A stretch of 64,000 nt of DNA from Micrococcales bacterium KH10 (GCA_900188465.1 FZPE01000001.1:124001-188000); one strand, 5' to 3'. Shown: positions 16,875-26,509, numbered from the stretch's first letter. Notes: generated by a model not told the origin, from the sequence alone. A program made the numbers and translations.

Positions 16875-17776
16875 GCGTCCTCCGTGGTCTCAGCCTGGTC
16901 AGGTTGGGCAGGTGCTGGCTGCGGCGGCAAATCGGCACCGGGCACCTGGTCGAAGTCACTGTCGATGGCGTGCACGTAGCTGCCCTCGTCCCCGGTCCAT
17001 CGCACTGACAGTTCACCCAGGGGCGCCACCTGTTCAAAGGCAACGGCACCATCGCGGAACAACTCCAGCAGCGCGAGGAATCGGCCCACGACCACCATTG
17101 TCGAATCGGCATCGGAGATCAGTGCCCGAAAGGACGAGGTCCTATGGTGCCGGAGCCGTTCAACCAGCAACGCGGCTTGCTCGCGCACTGAAACTGCCGG
17201 TGCGTGCAGGTGGCTTAGAGACACTTCCGTAGGGGCTGCCGGACGGTTCAGCGCTCCGGCAGCGATGGCGGCGAACTCGTCTTTGCCAATGGACCAGATC
17301 AGATCAGGCAGGATCGATGCGAACTGCGGCTCTAGGCTCACCGAACGCGGATACCAGCGGCTTTCGCGTTCGAAGGTCTGCGACAACGTGTCCGCGACCT
17401 GCCGATATGCGCGGTATTGCAGCAGCCGGGCGAACAACAGGTCACGGGATTCGAGCAGTTCCAGGTCTTCCGGGTCGTCGTCGCCGTGAGTGGGCAGCAG
17501 TCGCGCAGCCTTCAAGTCCAGTAGCGTCGCCGCGATGATCAGGAACTCGCTGGTGGTGTCCAGCGCCCATTCGCCTGACGCCCGCATGGTGGCGATGAAC
17601 TCGTCGGTGACCTGTGCCAATGCGATCTCGGTGACATCGAGCTTGTGTTTGGCGATCAACGACAGCAGCAGGTCGAACGGTCCGGAGAAGTTCGACAGTG
17701 TGACCTCGAACCCGGTCGGCTTCGGGCTGGTGCCTTCACCGAGGTCAACTACCTCAGGCTGCGTCACCACGGGCAA
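16871..17776 (-). CDS. scpA: Segregation and condensation protein A
   Basis: ScpA is the kleisin of the SMC complex. The 301-residue protein starts its conserved N-terminal domain with VTLSNFSGPFDLLLSLIAKHKLDVTEIALAQVTDEF. The C-terminal part (LLELFRDGAVAFEQVAPLGEL) is the winged-helix that binds the SMC head. A Pro/Gln/Asp-rich tail follows. The start overlaps the end of the parA gene by 23 bp. A GTG or ATG further in would lose conserved residues only after about position 25, so the exact start is not certain. Confidence 0.95.
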   Translation of the reverse strand: MPVVTQPEVVDLGEGTSPKPTGFEVTLSNFSGPFDLLLSLIAKHKLDVTEIALAQVTDEFIATMRASGEWALDTTSEFLIIAATLLDLKAARLLPTHGDDDPEDLELLESRDLLFARLLQYRAYRQVADTLSQTFERESRWYPRSVSLEPQFASILPDLIWSIGKDEFAAIAAGALNRPAAPTEVSLSHLHAPAVSVREQAALLVERLRHHRTSSFRALISDADSTMVVVGRFLALLELFRDGAVAFEQVAPLGELSVRWTGDEGSYVHAIDSDFDQVPGADLPPQPAPAQPDQAETTEDA

Positions 17777-18647
17777 TCAGCTCGCGGGCCAGCTGACGGT
17801 ATGCCTGCGCGCCGGCGTGGTTGGGCGCGAACCTCGTGATCGGTTCGGCTGCGACCGAGGCATCGGGGAACTTCACGGTGCGGCCGATGACGGTATGCAG
17901 CAGGGAGTCCCCGAAGGCCTGGTGCACACGTTCGATGACCTCACGGGCGTGCAGGGTGCGTGAATCGAACATGGTGGCGACGATGCCGTCGATCTTCAGT
18001 CGCGGGTTCAGCCGGTCGCGGACCTTCTCGATTGTCTCGACGAGCAGTGCCACACCACGCAGCGCGAAGAACTCGCATTCGAGCGGAATCAGAACGCCAT
18101 GCGCTGCCGTCAAAGCGTTCACGGTCAACAGTCCCAGAGAAGGCTGGCAGTCGATCAGGATCACGTCGTAGTCCTCGCTGACATCGCGCAGGATGCGTGA
18201 CAAAACTGACTCTCGGGCGACTTCCCCGACGAGCTGCACCTCTGCGGCCGACAGGTCGATGTTCGCGGGAAGAATGTCGAGGCCGGAGAACTCGGTGTGC
18301 TGGATTACGCTGCGCGTGTCGGGACGAGCCGCCACCAGCAGGTCGTAGATCGTCGCATTCAGGTCGTGGGTGGACACTCCCAAGCCGACGCTGGCCGCAC
18401 CCTGCGGGTCGAAGTCGACGATGAGCACCTTGCGGCCGTACTCTGCCAGGGCTGCGGCGACGTTGATGGTTGTGGTGGTCTTGCCCACCCCGCCCTTCTG
18501 GTTGCACATGGCGATGATGCGTGCTGGACCATGGGTGCTCAGCGGTGCGGGCGCTGAGAAAACGGGCATGGGTCTGCCAACGGCGTCAAGGGTGCTAGAG
18601 GTCGTCTTGAGCGAGCCGGAGCGGGCTGAATCGTTGGTAGAACTCAC
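17754..18647 (-). CDS. parA: ParA-family ATPase (Soj-like)
   Basis: This 297-residue deviant-Walker ATPase carries CNQKGGVGKTTTTINVAAAL, where the two lysines are the signature of ParA, then IVDFDPQGAASVGLG and VILIDCQPSLGLLTVNALTAA. ParA proteins move chromosomal or plasmid DNA by dimerising on nucleoid DNA. No parB is adjacent, so this is probably the second, scpAB-linked ParA seen in many actinobacteria, and not the origin-proximal one. The gene is followed without gap by scpA. Confidence 0.92.
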   Translation of the reverse strand: MSSTNDSARSGSLKTTSSTLDAVGRPMPVFSAPAPLSTHGPARIIAMCNQKGGVGKTTTTINVAAALAEYGRKVLIVDFDPQGAASVGLGVSTHDLNATIYDLLVAARPDTRSVIQHTEFSGLDILPANIDLSAAEVQLVGEVARESVLSRILRDVSEDYDVILIDCQPSLGLLTVNALTAAHGVLIPLECEFFALRGVALLVETIEKVRDRLNPRLKIDGIVATMFDSRTLHAREVIERVHQAFGDSLLHTVIGRTVKFPDASVAAEPITRFAPNHAGAQAYRQLARELIARGDAA

Positions 18648-18698
18648 GGCATAACGCTACCGCATCTGCCCTGCATTTTTCCCGTCGCGCCTCGACAA

Positions 18699-19613
18699 TT
18701 AGCCGCGTGCACGCGGGTGTGCCGTGATGTAGACCTCACGCAGATGTTCTGGGGTGACCTTGGTGTACAGCTGCGTCGTGGTGACCGATGCGTGTCCTAG
18801 CAGTTCTTGCACGACTCGAATGTCTGCGCCGCCTTGCAGTAGATGCGTAGCGAAGGAGTGCCGCAGCACGTGCGGGCTCAGATGTACCTCGTCATCGGGA
18901 AAGGCTCGCCCTGCGGCGGCCTGGATGATCGCCCAGCCGGATTGGCGCGAGAGCCGGTTGCCTCGAGTATTGAGAAAGACTGCTGGCGTTCCACGGCCTG
19001 CCGAGGCAAGGGCGGGACGAGCTCGCACCAAGTACTGATCGAGTGCACTTGCCGCATAGGAGCCCACCGGAACGATACGTTCCTTATCACCCTTGCCGAG
19101 CAGCCGAACGGCATCGATGCCTTCGTCGCCGCCCAGGTCATCGATATCGAGACCTACGGCTTCAGAGACCCGCGAACCCGTACCGTAGAGCAGTTCCAAG
19201 AATGCCTTGTCGCGCATGCCAACAGGGGTGTCAGTCTCGACAGCATCCAATAGTTGCGAAACCTGCTGCGTGGACAATGCCTTCGGGAGTCGTTGCGCCA
19301 CCTGTGGACGATGCAGTGCCTCAGCTGGATCCGTCGTGAGCAATCCTTCCGTGACAGCAAAGCGATACAGACCCCGTACCGCGGCGATGGTGCGAGCCGT
19401 GGAGGCGGCCGATAGTGGCGGGTGTGCGGGCGTGCCGGTGCGAAGTTCGAGGACGAACTGGTCGAGATCGCCTGGTTCGACGGCGAGCACGTCAATGGAA
19501 CGGCTTTCGAGGAAAGCAGCGAGCCGAGTCAGGTCACGTCGGTAGGCCGCCAAGGAGTTCTTTGCCAAGCCCCGTTCGACGGCCAAGTGGTTGAGGTACG
19601 TCTGGATTACCAC
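18699..19613 (-). CDS. xerD: Tyrosine recombinase XerD
   Basis: At 304 residues this is a Xer-size tyrosine recombinase, with an N-terminal SAM-like domain (VIQTYLNHLAVERGLAKNSLAAYRRDL) and a catalytic domain. The catalytic residues are visible: Arg in GTGSRVSEAVGLD, Lys in LGKGDKER, HxxR in HVLRHSFATHLL, His in ELLGHASVTTTQ, and Tyr in LYTKV. It resolves chromosome dimers at dif with XerC and FtsK. Its place just upstream of parA and scpAB agrees with that role. It overlaps the end of ctaB by 7 bp. Confidence 0.94.
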   Translation of the reverse strand: MVIQTYLNHLAVERGLAKNSLAAYRRDLTRLAAFLESRSIDVLAVEPGDLDQFVLELRTGTPAHPPLSAASTARTIAAVRGLYRFAVTEGLLTTDPAEALHRPQVAQRLPKALSTQQVSQLLDAVETDTPVGMRDKAFLELLYGTGSRVSEAVGLDIDDLGGDEGIDAVRLLGKGDKERIVPVGSYAASALDQYLVRARPALASAGRGTPAVFLNTRGNRLSRQSGWAIIQAAAGRAFPDDEVHLSPHVLRHSFATHLLQGGADIRVVQELLGHASVTTTQLYTKVTPEHLREVYITAHPRARG

Positions 19614-20668
19614 GGCAAGAAGACATCGACGGCGATCAGGACGAACAATGCCGAAAGGTAGCTGATCGAACCGTGGAATACCCGCATCGCATCGAGCTTG
19701 CCTCGCTCCGGATGATTAGCGCGCCGCAGCAGTTGGATGCAAGCCCAGGTGAACCAGACGCCCAACCCGATAGCGCCGATACCGTAGACAAAGGTCATAT
19801 CCGCGACCGGCCACAGCACGATCGTGCATGCCACCATGCCCAGGGTGTAGGCAATCATCTCGGTGGCCACACGCCGATCCCCTGCCACCACCGGCAGCAT
19901 CGGAACGCCCGCTTTGGCGTAGTCCGCACGGAACTTCATCGACAGCGGCCAATAGTGCGGCGGTGTCCAGAAGAAGATGACGAGGAAAAGCAATACCGGT
20001 GGCCAGGCGAAACTGTCGGTGACCGCTGCCCAGCCGATCAGCACCGGCATACAGCCAGCCGCGCCGCCCCACACAATGTTCTGAGGCGTGCGGCGTTTCA
20101 GCACGATGGAGTAACCGACCACGTAAATCAAGATCGCGATGGCGGTGAGCACGGAGGAGAGCGGGTTGACCACCAACCAGAACCACACCAGCGAAAACAC
20201 GCCGAGGATCGTGCCGAAAATCAACGCTGCCCGGCCGGAGACCTCGCCTGTCGCCAGTGGCCGCCGCTTGGTGCGCTTCATTTGAGCGTCGATATCGCGG
20301 TCAACGTAGCAGTTGAACACTCCCGAAGCCCCTGCTGAGGCGTAGCCGCCGATCAGGGTGGCCAGGACCAACCAGAACGAGGGGAAACCGTTAGCCGCCA
20401 AGATCATCGTGGGGATGGTCGCGACCAGGAGCAACTCAATGACGCGTGGCTTGGTCAAAGCCACATAGGCGCCGATACGATCACGCAATCGCGCGAAATC
20501 CCACCGTGATTCGTCGTTTGACACGTCGACCGTACCGTCGACCAAGGGTGGGCGTCGCTTTGAAGCGGCGGAATTCGGACTGTGCACGCTCTGGAGCGCT
20601 CCGTTCAACTCGTTTCGGCGCACATCGAAAGTCAATCCAAACGCAAAGCGCCAAGTTATGCGGTCCAA
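19607..20668 (-). CDS. ctaB: Protoheme IX farnesyltransferase
   Basis: CtaB (CyoE) attaches a farnesyl group to heme B to make heme O for terminal oxidases. The sequence has the UbiA prenyltransferase motifs VFNCYVDRDIDAQMKRTKRRPLATGEVS, where the NxxxDxxxD segment binds the diphosphate, and FWTPPHYWPLSMKFRADYAKAGVPMLP, typical of this subfamily. About nine membrane helices are present. The first conserved residues are in YVALTKPRVIELLLVATIPTM (about residue 68), so the long frame start at 20668 may be too early and a later start is possible. The gene is divergent from tkt, the standard actinobacterial arrangement. Confidence 0.93.
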   Translation of the reverse strand: MDRITWRFAFGLTFDVRRNELNGALQSVHSPNSAASKRRPPLVDGTVDVSNDESRWDFARLRDRIGAYVALTKPRVIELLLVATIPTMILAANGFPSFWLVLATLIGGYASAGASGVFNCYVDRDIDAQMKRTKRRPLATGEVSGRAALIFGTILGVFSLVWFWLVVNPLSSVLTAIAILIYVVGYSIVLKRRTPQNIVWGGAAGCMPVLIGWAAVTDSFAWPPVLLFLVIFFWTPPHYWPLSMKFRADYAKAGVPMLPVVAGDRRVATEMIAYTLGMVACTIVLWPVADMTFVYGIGAIGLGVWFTWACIQLLRRANHPERGKLDAMRVFHGSISYLSALFVLIAVDVFLPW

Positions 20669-20998
20669 CCATCCTAATTGACTCAGTCAGCCAATACAGC
20701 CGAAACACGTCCCCTACGTAGGAATTCAGTCCCGGCCGTGCCGACTCGTCCCAGACAGTGGGACAAAACCTGGTCAGAAAATGGGACAACTGGGAAACAC
20801 GCTATAGGCTAGGAAAGTTGTAGCGGTAGGTGTCACGTAACGGATAACCGGACATTTCGGATCACTTCGACGATGCTTCACAATCCACTGTGAAGTTCAT
20901 CACGCGTCCCCTAGCCGCACGTAAGTAATGACATTGCTTCTTAGCCCTGCGAAGCGGGCAGCAATGGCGACATCGACCACGGAAGGTTAGGCGATCCA
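20669..20998. promoter_or_regulatory. Divergent ctaB/tkt control region with palindromes
   Basis: No gene is seen in these 330 bp. They hold GTCCCA-N5-TGGGAC (20748-20764) with a third half-site TGGGAC at 20782-20787, and CTTCACA-N6-TGTGAAG (20876-20895), which could be an operator or leader hairpin. A possible -10, TATAGG (20803-20808), faces tkt, but no good -35 was found. Confidence 0.45.
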
Positions 20999-23110
20999 GT
21001 GAACGTCCCGGCACCCCGCGCTAGCACAGTCGGCTGGAATGATCTCGACGTCAAGGCAATCAACACGGCACGGGCACTGGCTGCTGACGCTGTAGAGAAG
21101 GTCGGAAACGGCCACCCGGGCACCGCCATCTCCTTGGCTCCAGCCGCGTACTTGCTGTACCAGAACTGGCTACGTCACGACCCGTCGGACACCGGCTGGT
21201 GGGGACGTGACCGGTTCGTGCTGTCATGCGGGCACTCGTCGCTGACCCAGTATCTGCAACTGTATTTGGGCGGGTTCGGTCTCGAACTCGAGGACATTGA
21301 GGCGCTGCGCACCTTCAACTCGCTGACCCCTGGTCACCCGGAGTACGGACACACCGACGGCGTCGAGATCACCACCGGTCCACTGGGACAAGGACTGGCG
21401 TCTGCCGTTGGCTTCGCTGCCGCGCAGCGCCGTGTGCGCGGACTGCTCGACCCAGCCGCAGCGCCCGGTACCAGCCCGTTCGACCACCGTGTCTTCGTAC
21501 TCGCCTCCGACGGCGACCTACAAGAGGGCGTCACCAGCGAAGCCAGTTCCTTCGCCGGAACCCAGAAACTCGGCAACTTGATCGTCATCTGGGATGACAA
21601 CCGCATCTCCATCGAGGGTGACACCAACATCGCCTTCACCGAGAACGTCGCTGCCCGTTATGAGGCGTACGGCTGGCACATCCAGACCGTCGACTGGACC
21701 GCAGGTCCGAACGGCTACGTCGAGGACATTGACGCGCTCAACGCCGCCATCGAAGCGGCCGTGGCCGAAACCGACAGGCCTTCGTTCATCGCGCTGCGCA
21801 CCATCATCGCGTGGCCCGCCCCCACCAAGCAGAACGATCACGCTTCACACGGTTCCAAGCTCGGCGCTGACGAGGTTGCACGCCTCAAGGGCGCCATCGG
21901 TCTGGACCCGGACAAGCAATTCGATGTCGACCCCGAGGTCATCGCCCACTCACGCGAGCTCGTGGGGCGCGGTCAGCAGGCCCACAAGGAATGGGACGAG
22001 CAACTCGCCGCCTGGCGCGTGGCCAACCCAGAGCGCTCCGAGCTCTTCGACCGGCTCGCGAGCCGGGAACTCCCCAGCGACTGGGCCAATGCGTTGCCGA
22101 CCTTCGAAGCTGGCACCGCGGTCGCCACCCGGTCCGCATCCGGCAAGGTTCTCAGTGCGCTAGCGCCGGTATTGCCGGAACTGTGGGGCGGCTCCGCCGA
22201 CCTGGCGGGTTCGAACAACACCACGATGACAGGTGAGCCATCGTTCATCCCCGCCGAATACTCCACCGCTGAATTCCAGGGCACCGAGTACGGTCGTACT
22301 CTGCACTTCGGCATCCGTGAGCACGGTATGGGCGCGATCCTGTCGGGTATCGCACTGTCAGGCCTGACCCGTCCTTATGGCGGCACCTTCTTCCAGTTCT
22401 CCGACTACATGCGTGGCGCGGTTCGCCTCGCCTCGTTGATGAACATTCCGGTCACATACGTGTGGACGCACGACTCCATAGGTCTAGGTGAAGACGGTCC
22501 GACGCACCAGCCGGTTGAGCACCTGGCGGCTACTCGTGCCATCCCCAACCTTTCCATCGTGCGCCCTGCCGACGCCAACGAGACGGTTGCCGCATGGAAG
22601 GCCATCCTGGAGCGTGACAACGGTCCGGTCGGCCTGATTCTGACCCGCCAGAACGTCCCGACCTTCCCACGCGGCACCGATGGTTTCGCAGCGGCATCCG
22701 GTCTGGAGCGCGGCGCCTACGTGCTGATTGAGTCCTCGACTGCGACCCCTGAGGTCATCTTGATCGCCACCGGCTCCGAGGTTCAACTCGCCGTTGCGGC
22801 TCGCGAACAGCTCGAAGCACAGGGAATCGGCACCCGCGTTGTATCGGCACCGTGCCTCGAATGGTTTGAAGAGCAGGACGAGCAGTACCGTGAGTCAGTG
22901 CTGCCAGCCGCTGTCACAGCGCGGGTCAGCGTCGAAGCGGGAATCGCGCTGTCCTGGTACAAGTACCTTGGGGTACACGGTCGTGCAGTCAGCCTGGAGC
23001 ACTACGGTGCCTCAGCATCGTTCGAGAAACTCTATGAAGAGTTCGGCCTGACCGACGCTGCAGTTGTGGCCGCGGCCAAGGAATCGCTCACCGCCGTCAA
23101 GGGATCTTGA
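20999..23110 (+). CDS. tkt: Transketolase
   Basis: Transketolase moves two-carbon units between sugar phosphates using thiamine diphosphate. The 703-residue protein has the N-terminal KVGNGHPGTAISLAPAAYLL segment, the ThDP motif region GDGDLQEG-like (ASDGDLQEGVTSE...DNRISIEGD), the pyrimidine-domain Glu region LHFGIREHGMGAI, and THDSIGLGEDGPTHQPVEHL. It starts the pentose phosphate operon tkt-zwf-opcA-pgl. The GTG start at 20999 is the first in frame, and conserved sequence begins within 15 residues. Confidence 0.97.
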   Translation: MNVPAPRASTVGWNDLDVKAINTARALAADAVEKVGNGHPGTAISLAPAAYLLYQNWLRHDPSDTGWWGRDRFVLSCGHSSLTQYLQLYLGGFGLELEDIEALRTFNSLTPGHPEYGHTDGVEITTGPLGQGLASAVGFAAAQRRVRGLLDPAAAPGTSPFDHRVFVLASDGDLQEGVTSEASSFAGTQKLGNLIVIWDDNRISIEGDTNIAFTENVAARYEAYGWHIQTVDWTAGPNGYVEDIDALNAAIEAAVAETDRPSFIALRTIIAWPAPTKQNDHASHGSKLGADEVARLKGAIGLDPDKQFDVDPEVIAHSRELVGRGQQAHKEWDEQLAAWRVANPERSELFDRLASRELPSDWANALPTFEAGTAVATRSASGKVLSALAPVLPELWGGSADLAGSNNTTMTGEPSFIPAEYSTAEFQGTEYGRTLHFGIREHGMGAILSGIALSGLTRPYGGTFFQFSDYMRGAVRLASLMNIPVTYVWTHDSIGLGEDGPTHQPVEHLAATRAIPNLSIVRPADANETVAAWKAILERDNGPVGLILTRQNVPTFPRGTDGFAAASGLERGAYVLIESSTATPEVILIATGSEVQLAVAAREQLEAQGIGTRVVSAPCLEWFEEQDEQYRESVLPAAVTARVSVEAGIALSWYKYLGVHGRAVSLEHYGASASFEKLYEEFGLTDAAVVAAAKESLTAVKGS

Positions 23111-23155
23111 TCCCGAGCACTCCTCGACATCCGTTCACATCAGATTGGTGAATTA

Positions 23156-24694
23156 GTGCCCAAATCAGTCAAGATCAGTGCAGATCACAATCCGTTGCGG
23201 GATCCCCGCGACCTGCGCCTGCCGCGCAGTGCAGGCCCGAGCGGCCTGGTGATCTTCGGCGTCACCGGCGACCTGGCACGCAAGAAGCTCATGCCAGCGG
23301 TCTACGACCTCGCTAACCGCGGTCTGCTCCCCCCTGGCTTCGCGCTGACCGGCTTCGCGCGCCGCGACTGGGAGAAACAGGACTTTGCCCAGGTCGTACA
23401 CGACGCTGTCAAAGCGCACTCGCGAACACCGTTTCGGGAATCGACGTGGAAGCAGCTGTCCGAAGGCATTCGCTTCGTGCAGGGAACCTTCGATGACCCC
23501 GAAGCCTTCGAAAGGCTTAGCGAGACGGTTCACGAGTTAGACCGCGACCGCGGCACCCGTGGCAATCATGCGTTCTACCTGTCGGTGCCCCCGAGCTCGT
23601 TCCCGCTGGTCTGCCGCCAACTGGCCGCTTCCGGCCTGTCGAAGTCACCTGAAGACGCCTGGCGCCGGGTCATCATCGAAAAGCCCTTCGGTCATGATCT
23701 GGAATCCGCACAAGAACTCGACGAGGTCGTCTCTGAAGTGTTCTCCCCCGAGTCGGTGTTCCGCATCGACCACTATCTGGGGAAAGAGACGGTTCAGAAC
23801 CTGCTGGCACTGCGGTTCGCCAACCAGCTCTATGAGCCGATCTGGAACGCGCACTATGTCGACCACGTTCAGATCACGATGGCGGAGGATATCGGCATCG
23901 GCGGCCGTGCCGGCTACTACGACGGTATCGGTGCGGCTCGTGACGTGATCCAGAACCATCTGCTGCAACTGCTGGCGCTGACCGCCATGGAAGAGCCGGT
24001 GTCGTTCTCCGCCGATGCGCTCGTCGCTGAAAAACTCAAGGTGTTCTCCGCGATCAGGCTGCCACGCGACCTGTCCAAGCACACTGCCCGCGGACAGTAC
24101 GTCGGCGGCTGGCAAGGCGGCGAACAGGTGCCCGGATATCTTGAAGAGGCTGGCATCAGCCCTGATTCGACGACCGAGACCTATGCCGCGATTCGGCTTG
24201 ATATCGACACCCGGCGTTGGGCGGGAGTCCCGTTCTATCTGCGCGCGGGCAAACGTCTGGGACGGCGCGTCACCGAGATCGCCGTGGTGTTCAAGACCGC
24301 ACCGCATCTGCCGTTCCACAACACCTCGGAGTTGGGCAAGAACGCGCTGGTGATCCGGGTTCAGCCGGATGAGGGCGTGACCATCAAGTTCGGATCGAAG
24401 GTGCCCGGCACGGCCATGGAAGTGCGCGATGTCACGATGGACTTCGGCTACGGTCACTCGTTCACCGAATCCTCGCCTGAGGCGTACGAACGCCTGATCC
24501 TGGACGTCCTGCTGGGCGACCCTCCGCTCTTCCCTCGTCACGAAGAGGTGGAATGGTCGTGGCGCATCCTCGACCCCATCGAGAAGTACTGGGCGAGCAA
24601 AGGACGACCCGACCCGTACCGGGTCGGCACCTGGGGGCCGCAAAGCGCAGACGACATGCTGGCACGCGATGGACGAGCCTGGCGTCGCCCATGA
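23156..24694 (+). CDS. zwf: Glucose-6-phosphate 1-dehydrogenase
   Basis: This enzyme oxidises glucose 6-phosphate to 6-phosphogluconolactone with NADP, feeding the oxidative pentose phosphate pathway. The 512-residue sequence has the nucleotide-binding motif IFGVTGDLARKKLMPAVYDL and the active-site motif RIDHYLGKETVQNL, where His is the catalytic base. It lies 45 bp after tkt and starts at GTG 23156. The transaldolase gene that often sits between tkt and zwf in actinobacteria is absent here. Confidence 0.97.
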   Translation: MPKSVKISADHNPLRDPRDLRLPRSAGPSGLVIFGVTGDLARKKLMPAVYDLANRGLLPPGFALTGFARRDWEKQDFAQVVHDAVKAHSRTPFRESTWKQLSEGIRFVQGTFDDPEAFERLSETVHELDRDRGTRGNHAFYLSVPPSSFPLVCRQLAASGLSKSPEDAWRRVIIEKPFGHDLESAQELDEVVSEVFSPESVFRIDHYLGKETVQNLLALRFANQLYEPIWNAHYVDHVQITMAEDIGIGGRAGYYDGIGAARDVIQNHLLQLLALTAMEEPVSFSADALVAEKLKVFSAIRLPRDLSKHTARGQYVGGWQGGEQVPGYLEEAGISPDSTTETYAAIRLDIDTRRWAGVPFYLRAGKRLGRRVTEIAVVFKTAPHLPFHNTSELGKNALVIRVQPDEGVTIKFGSKVPGTAMEVRDVTMDFGYGHSFTESSPEAYERLILDVLLGDPPLFPRHEEVEWSWRILDPIEKYWASKGRPDPYRVGTWGPQSADDMLARDGRAWRRP

Positions 24695-24711
24695 CCGCCA
24701 CTAGCTTCGCC

Positions 24712-24768
24712 GGTCGAGTAGTGAGCTTGCGAACGTATCGAGCGTCGGGTCGAGCCCGCCGAGACCAC
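24712..24768. repeat. REP-like intergenic repeat between zwf and opcA
   Basis: The segment starting GGTCGAGTAGTGAGC and continuing CGTATCGAGCG...GGTCGAGCC is of the type ggtcgagtagcgagcg...gtatcgagacc, dispersed between genes in many high-GC actinobacteria. It separates zwf from opcA within the operon. Confidence 0.5.
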
Positions 24769-24794
24769 CCCACAACACCCACAAGGAGCCCTCG

Positions 24795-25748
24795 ATGATC
24801 GTAGATATCGCTGGTACCACCGCATCAGCGGTCGCAAAGCGGCTGGTGAAACTGCGCGAGGAAGGCGGCGCTGTCGCACTCGGACGTGTCCTGACCCTTG
24901 TGATCGTTGCCCACGACGACGACGTCGAAACCGCTGTCGAAGCTGCGAACGCTGCTAGCCGCGAACATCCCTGTCGTGTCATCGTCGTGGCGCACGACGA
25001 CAACAATGGCGGTTCCGAGGCTCGTCTTGACGCACAGATTCGTGTCGGTGGCGATGCCGGGGCGAGCGAAGTCGTGGTGTTGCACCCGCAGGGCGATATT
25101 CACGAGCACCTCGACACGCTCATCATGCCCTTGCTGCTGCCGGACACCCCGATTGTGGCGTGGTGGCCGAGCGAATTGCCGCGTAACACCGGCGAAAGGG
25201 CCGTTGCGGACTTGGCCCAGGCGCTGATCACTGACTCCGTCAGTTCGGAACGACCCCATGAAATGCTCGCGGAACTCCGCAAGAGGCATCACCCTCGTCA
25301 CACCGATCTGGCGTGGACTCGCGCAACTGTATGGCGCGGACTGCTTGCTGCGACCCTGGACAACCCGCCGTATGAGCCGGTGCAGCGTGCCCTTGTTGAA
25401 GGCGATGGCTCGCACCCGTCACTCGACCTGGTCGCCGCCTGGTTGGCGCAGTCACTGCGCTGCCCGGTGGAAATCAAGCGCGTCGACGGCGCGCAAGCGG
25501 TGACCAAGGTGGTGCTGTCGCGCGCCAGCGGCGACATCGTCATCGCGCGACCAGAAGGCGCCGTGGCAACGTTGAGTCAGCCCGGCCAGCCAACGCACCG
25601 GATCTCACTTCCGGTACGCACACTGCGCGAATGCCTCGCAGAGGAATTGCGCCGCCTGGATCCTGACGAGGTCTATGGCGAAGTTCTCGTCAAAGGATTG
25701 GCCCGACTCGAAGGTTGGGACAAAGTTCCGGCAGGAGACCGACTATGA
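24795..25748 (+). CDS. opcA: Glucose-6-phosphate dehydrogenase assembly protein OpcA
   Basis: OpcA is required for assembly or activity of glucose-6-phosphate dehydrogenase in actinobacteria and cyanobacteria. The 317-residue protein matches the family in length and in segments such as LTLVIVAHDDDVETAVEAANAASREHPCRVIVV and LLLPDTPIVAWWPSELP. AAGGAG lies 7 bp before ATG 24795. Its stop overlaps the pgl start (ATGA), so the two are coupled. Confidence 0.95.
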   Translation: MIVDIAGTTASAVAKRLVKLREEGGAVALGRVLTLVIVAHDDDVETAVEAANAASREHPCRVIVVAHDDNNGGSEARLDAQIRVGGDAGASEVVVLHPQGDIHEHLDTLIMPLLLPDTPIVAWWPSELPRNTGERAVADLAQALITDSVSSERPHEMLAELRKRHHPRHTDLAWTRATVWRGLLAATLDNPPYEPVQRALVEGDGSHPSLDLVAAWLAQSLRCPVEIKRVDGAQAVTKVVLSRASGDIVIARPEGAVATLSQPGQPTHRISLPVRTLRECLAEELRRLDPDEVYGEVLVKGLARLEGWDKVPAGDRL

Positions 25749-26488
25749 GTGCACCCTTCGTGGTGGTCCACCCGACCGCCGATGTCCTCGCCGACGCCGT
25801 CGCGGCGCGACTGCTGACTCGCATCATCGATCTGCAGTGCGTCCGTGCCCCGGTTCACATCGTGGTCACGGGCGGCACCCTTGGCATCGGTTCACTGGCG
25901 GCGGCTGCGCGCAGCAGCCTGCTTAGCGCCGTGGACTGGTCTGAGGTCCACATTTGGTGGGGCGACGAGCGATTTGTACCAGCCGGCGACGCCGATCGCA
26001 ACGAACTGCAGGCCCGCGAGGCGCTACTGAACCTGCTGGTGAGCGACTTTGGCCTGCCGGAGCACAACATCCACGTGATGCCGGCAGCCGTTGATGGCTT
26101 GGACGACGAACAGGCCGCGTTGAACTATGCCGCGGAACTGCAACGCTACGCATCACCTGGCAAGTCCATCCCCTCCTTTGATGTGCTGATGTTGGGAGTG
26201 GGTCCGGACGCTCATGTGGCATCGCTGTTCCCAGGTCATCCCGGCTTGTCGCGCACGGGTGCCACCGCTGGGGTGCAGGACTCCCCCAAGCCGCCTCCTA
26301 CGCGCGTCACGTTGACTTTCGACACGATCAACAACGCCCGTGAGGTCTGGCTGATCGCCGCTGGCGCGGGCAAGGCCGAGGCAGTGCGCAAGGCGCTGTC
26401 CGGTGCCCCCGTTGACGAAGCGCCCGCCGGGCACGTGCATGGCACTGAGCGCACCCTGTGGCTGCTGGACACCGAGGCCAGCAACTAG
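25745..26488 (+). CDS. pgl: 6-phosphogluconolactonase
   Basis: This enzyme hydrolyses 6-phosphogluconolactone, the second step of the oxidative pentose phosphate pathway. The 247-residue protein carries VTGGTLGIG, WWGDERFVPAGDADRNELQAREALL (phosphate-binding and active-site region) and the conserved LLGVGPDAHVASLFPGH. In most family members the last motif reads GxGxDGHxASLFPG; here Pro replaces the Gly-side residue and Ala replaces Gly. The start ATG 25745 gives a 4-bp ATGA overlap with opcA. Confidence 0.95.
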   Translation: MSAPFVVVHPTADVLADAVAARLLTRIIDLQCVRAPVHIVVTGGTLGIGSLAAAARSSLLSAVDWSEVHIWWGDERFVPAGDADRNELQAREALLNLLVSDFGLPEHNIHVMPAAVDGLDDEQAALNYAAELQRYASPGKSIPSFDVLMLGVGPDAHVASLFPGHPGLSRTGATAGVQDSPKPPPTRVTLTFDTINNAREVWLIAAGAGKAEAVRKALSGAPVDEAPAGHVHGTERTLWLLDTEASN

Positions 26489-26509
26489 AGCCCTTCTCCT
26501 CATCGCGTT

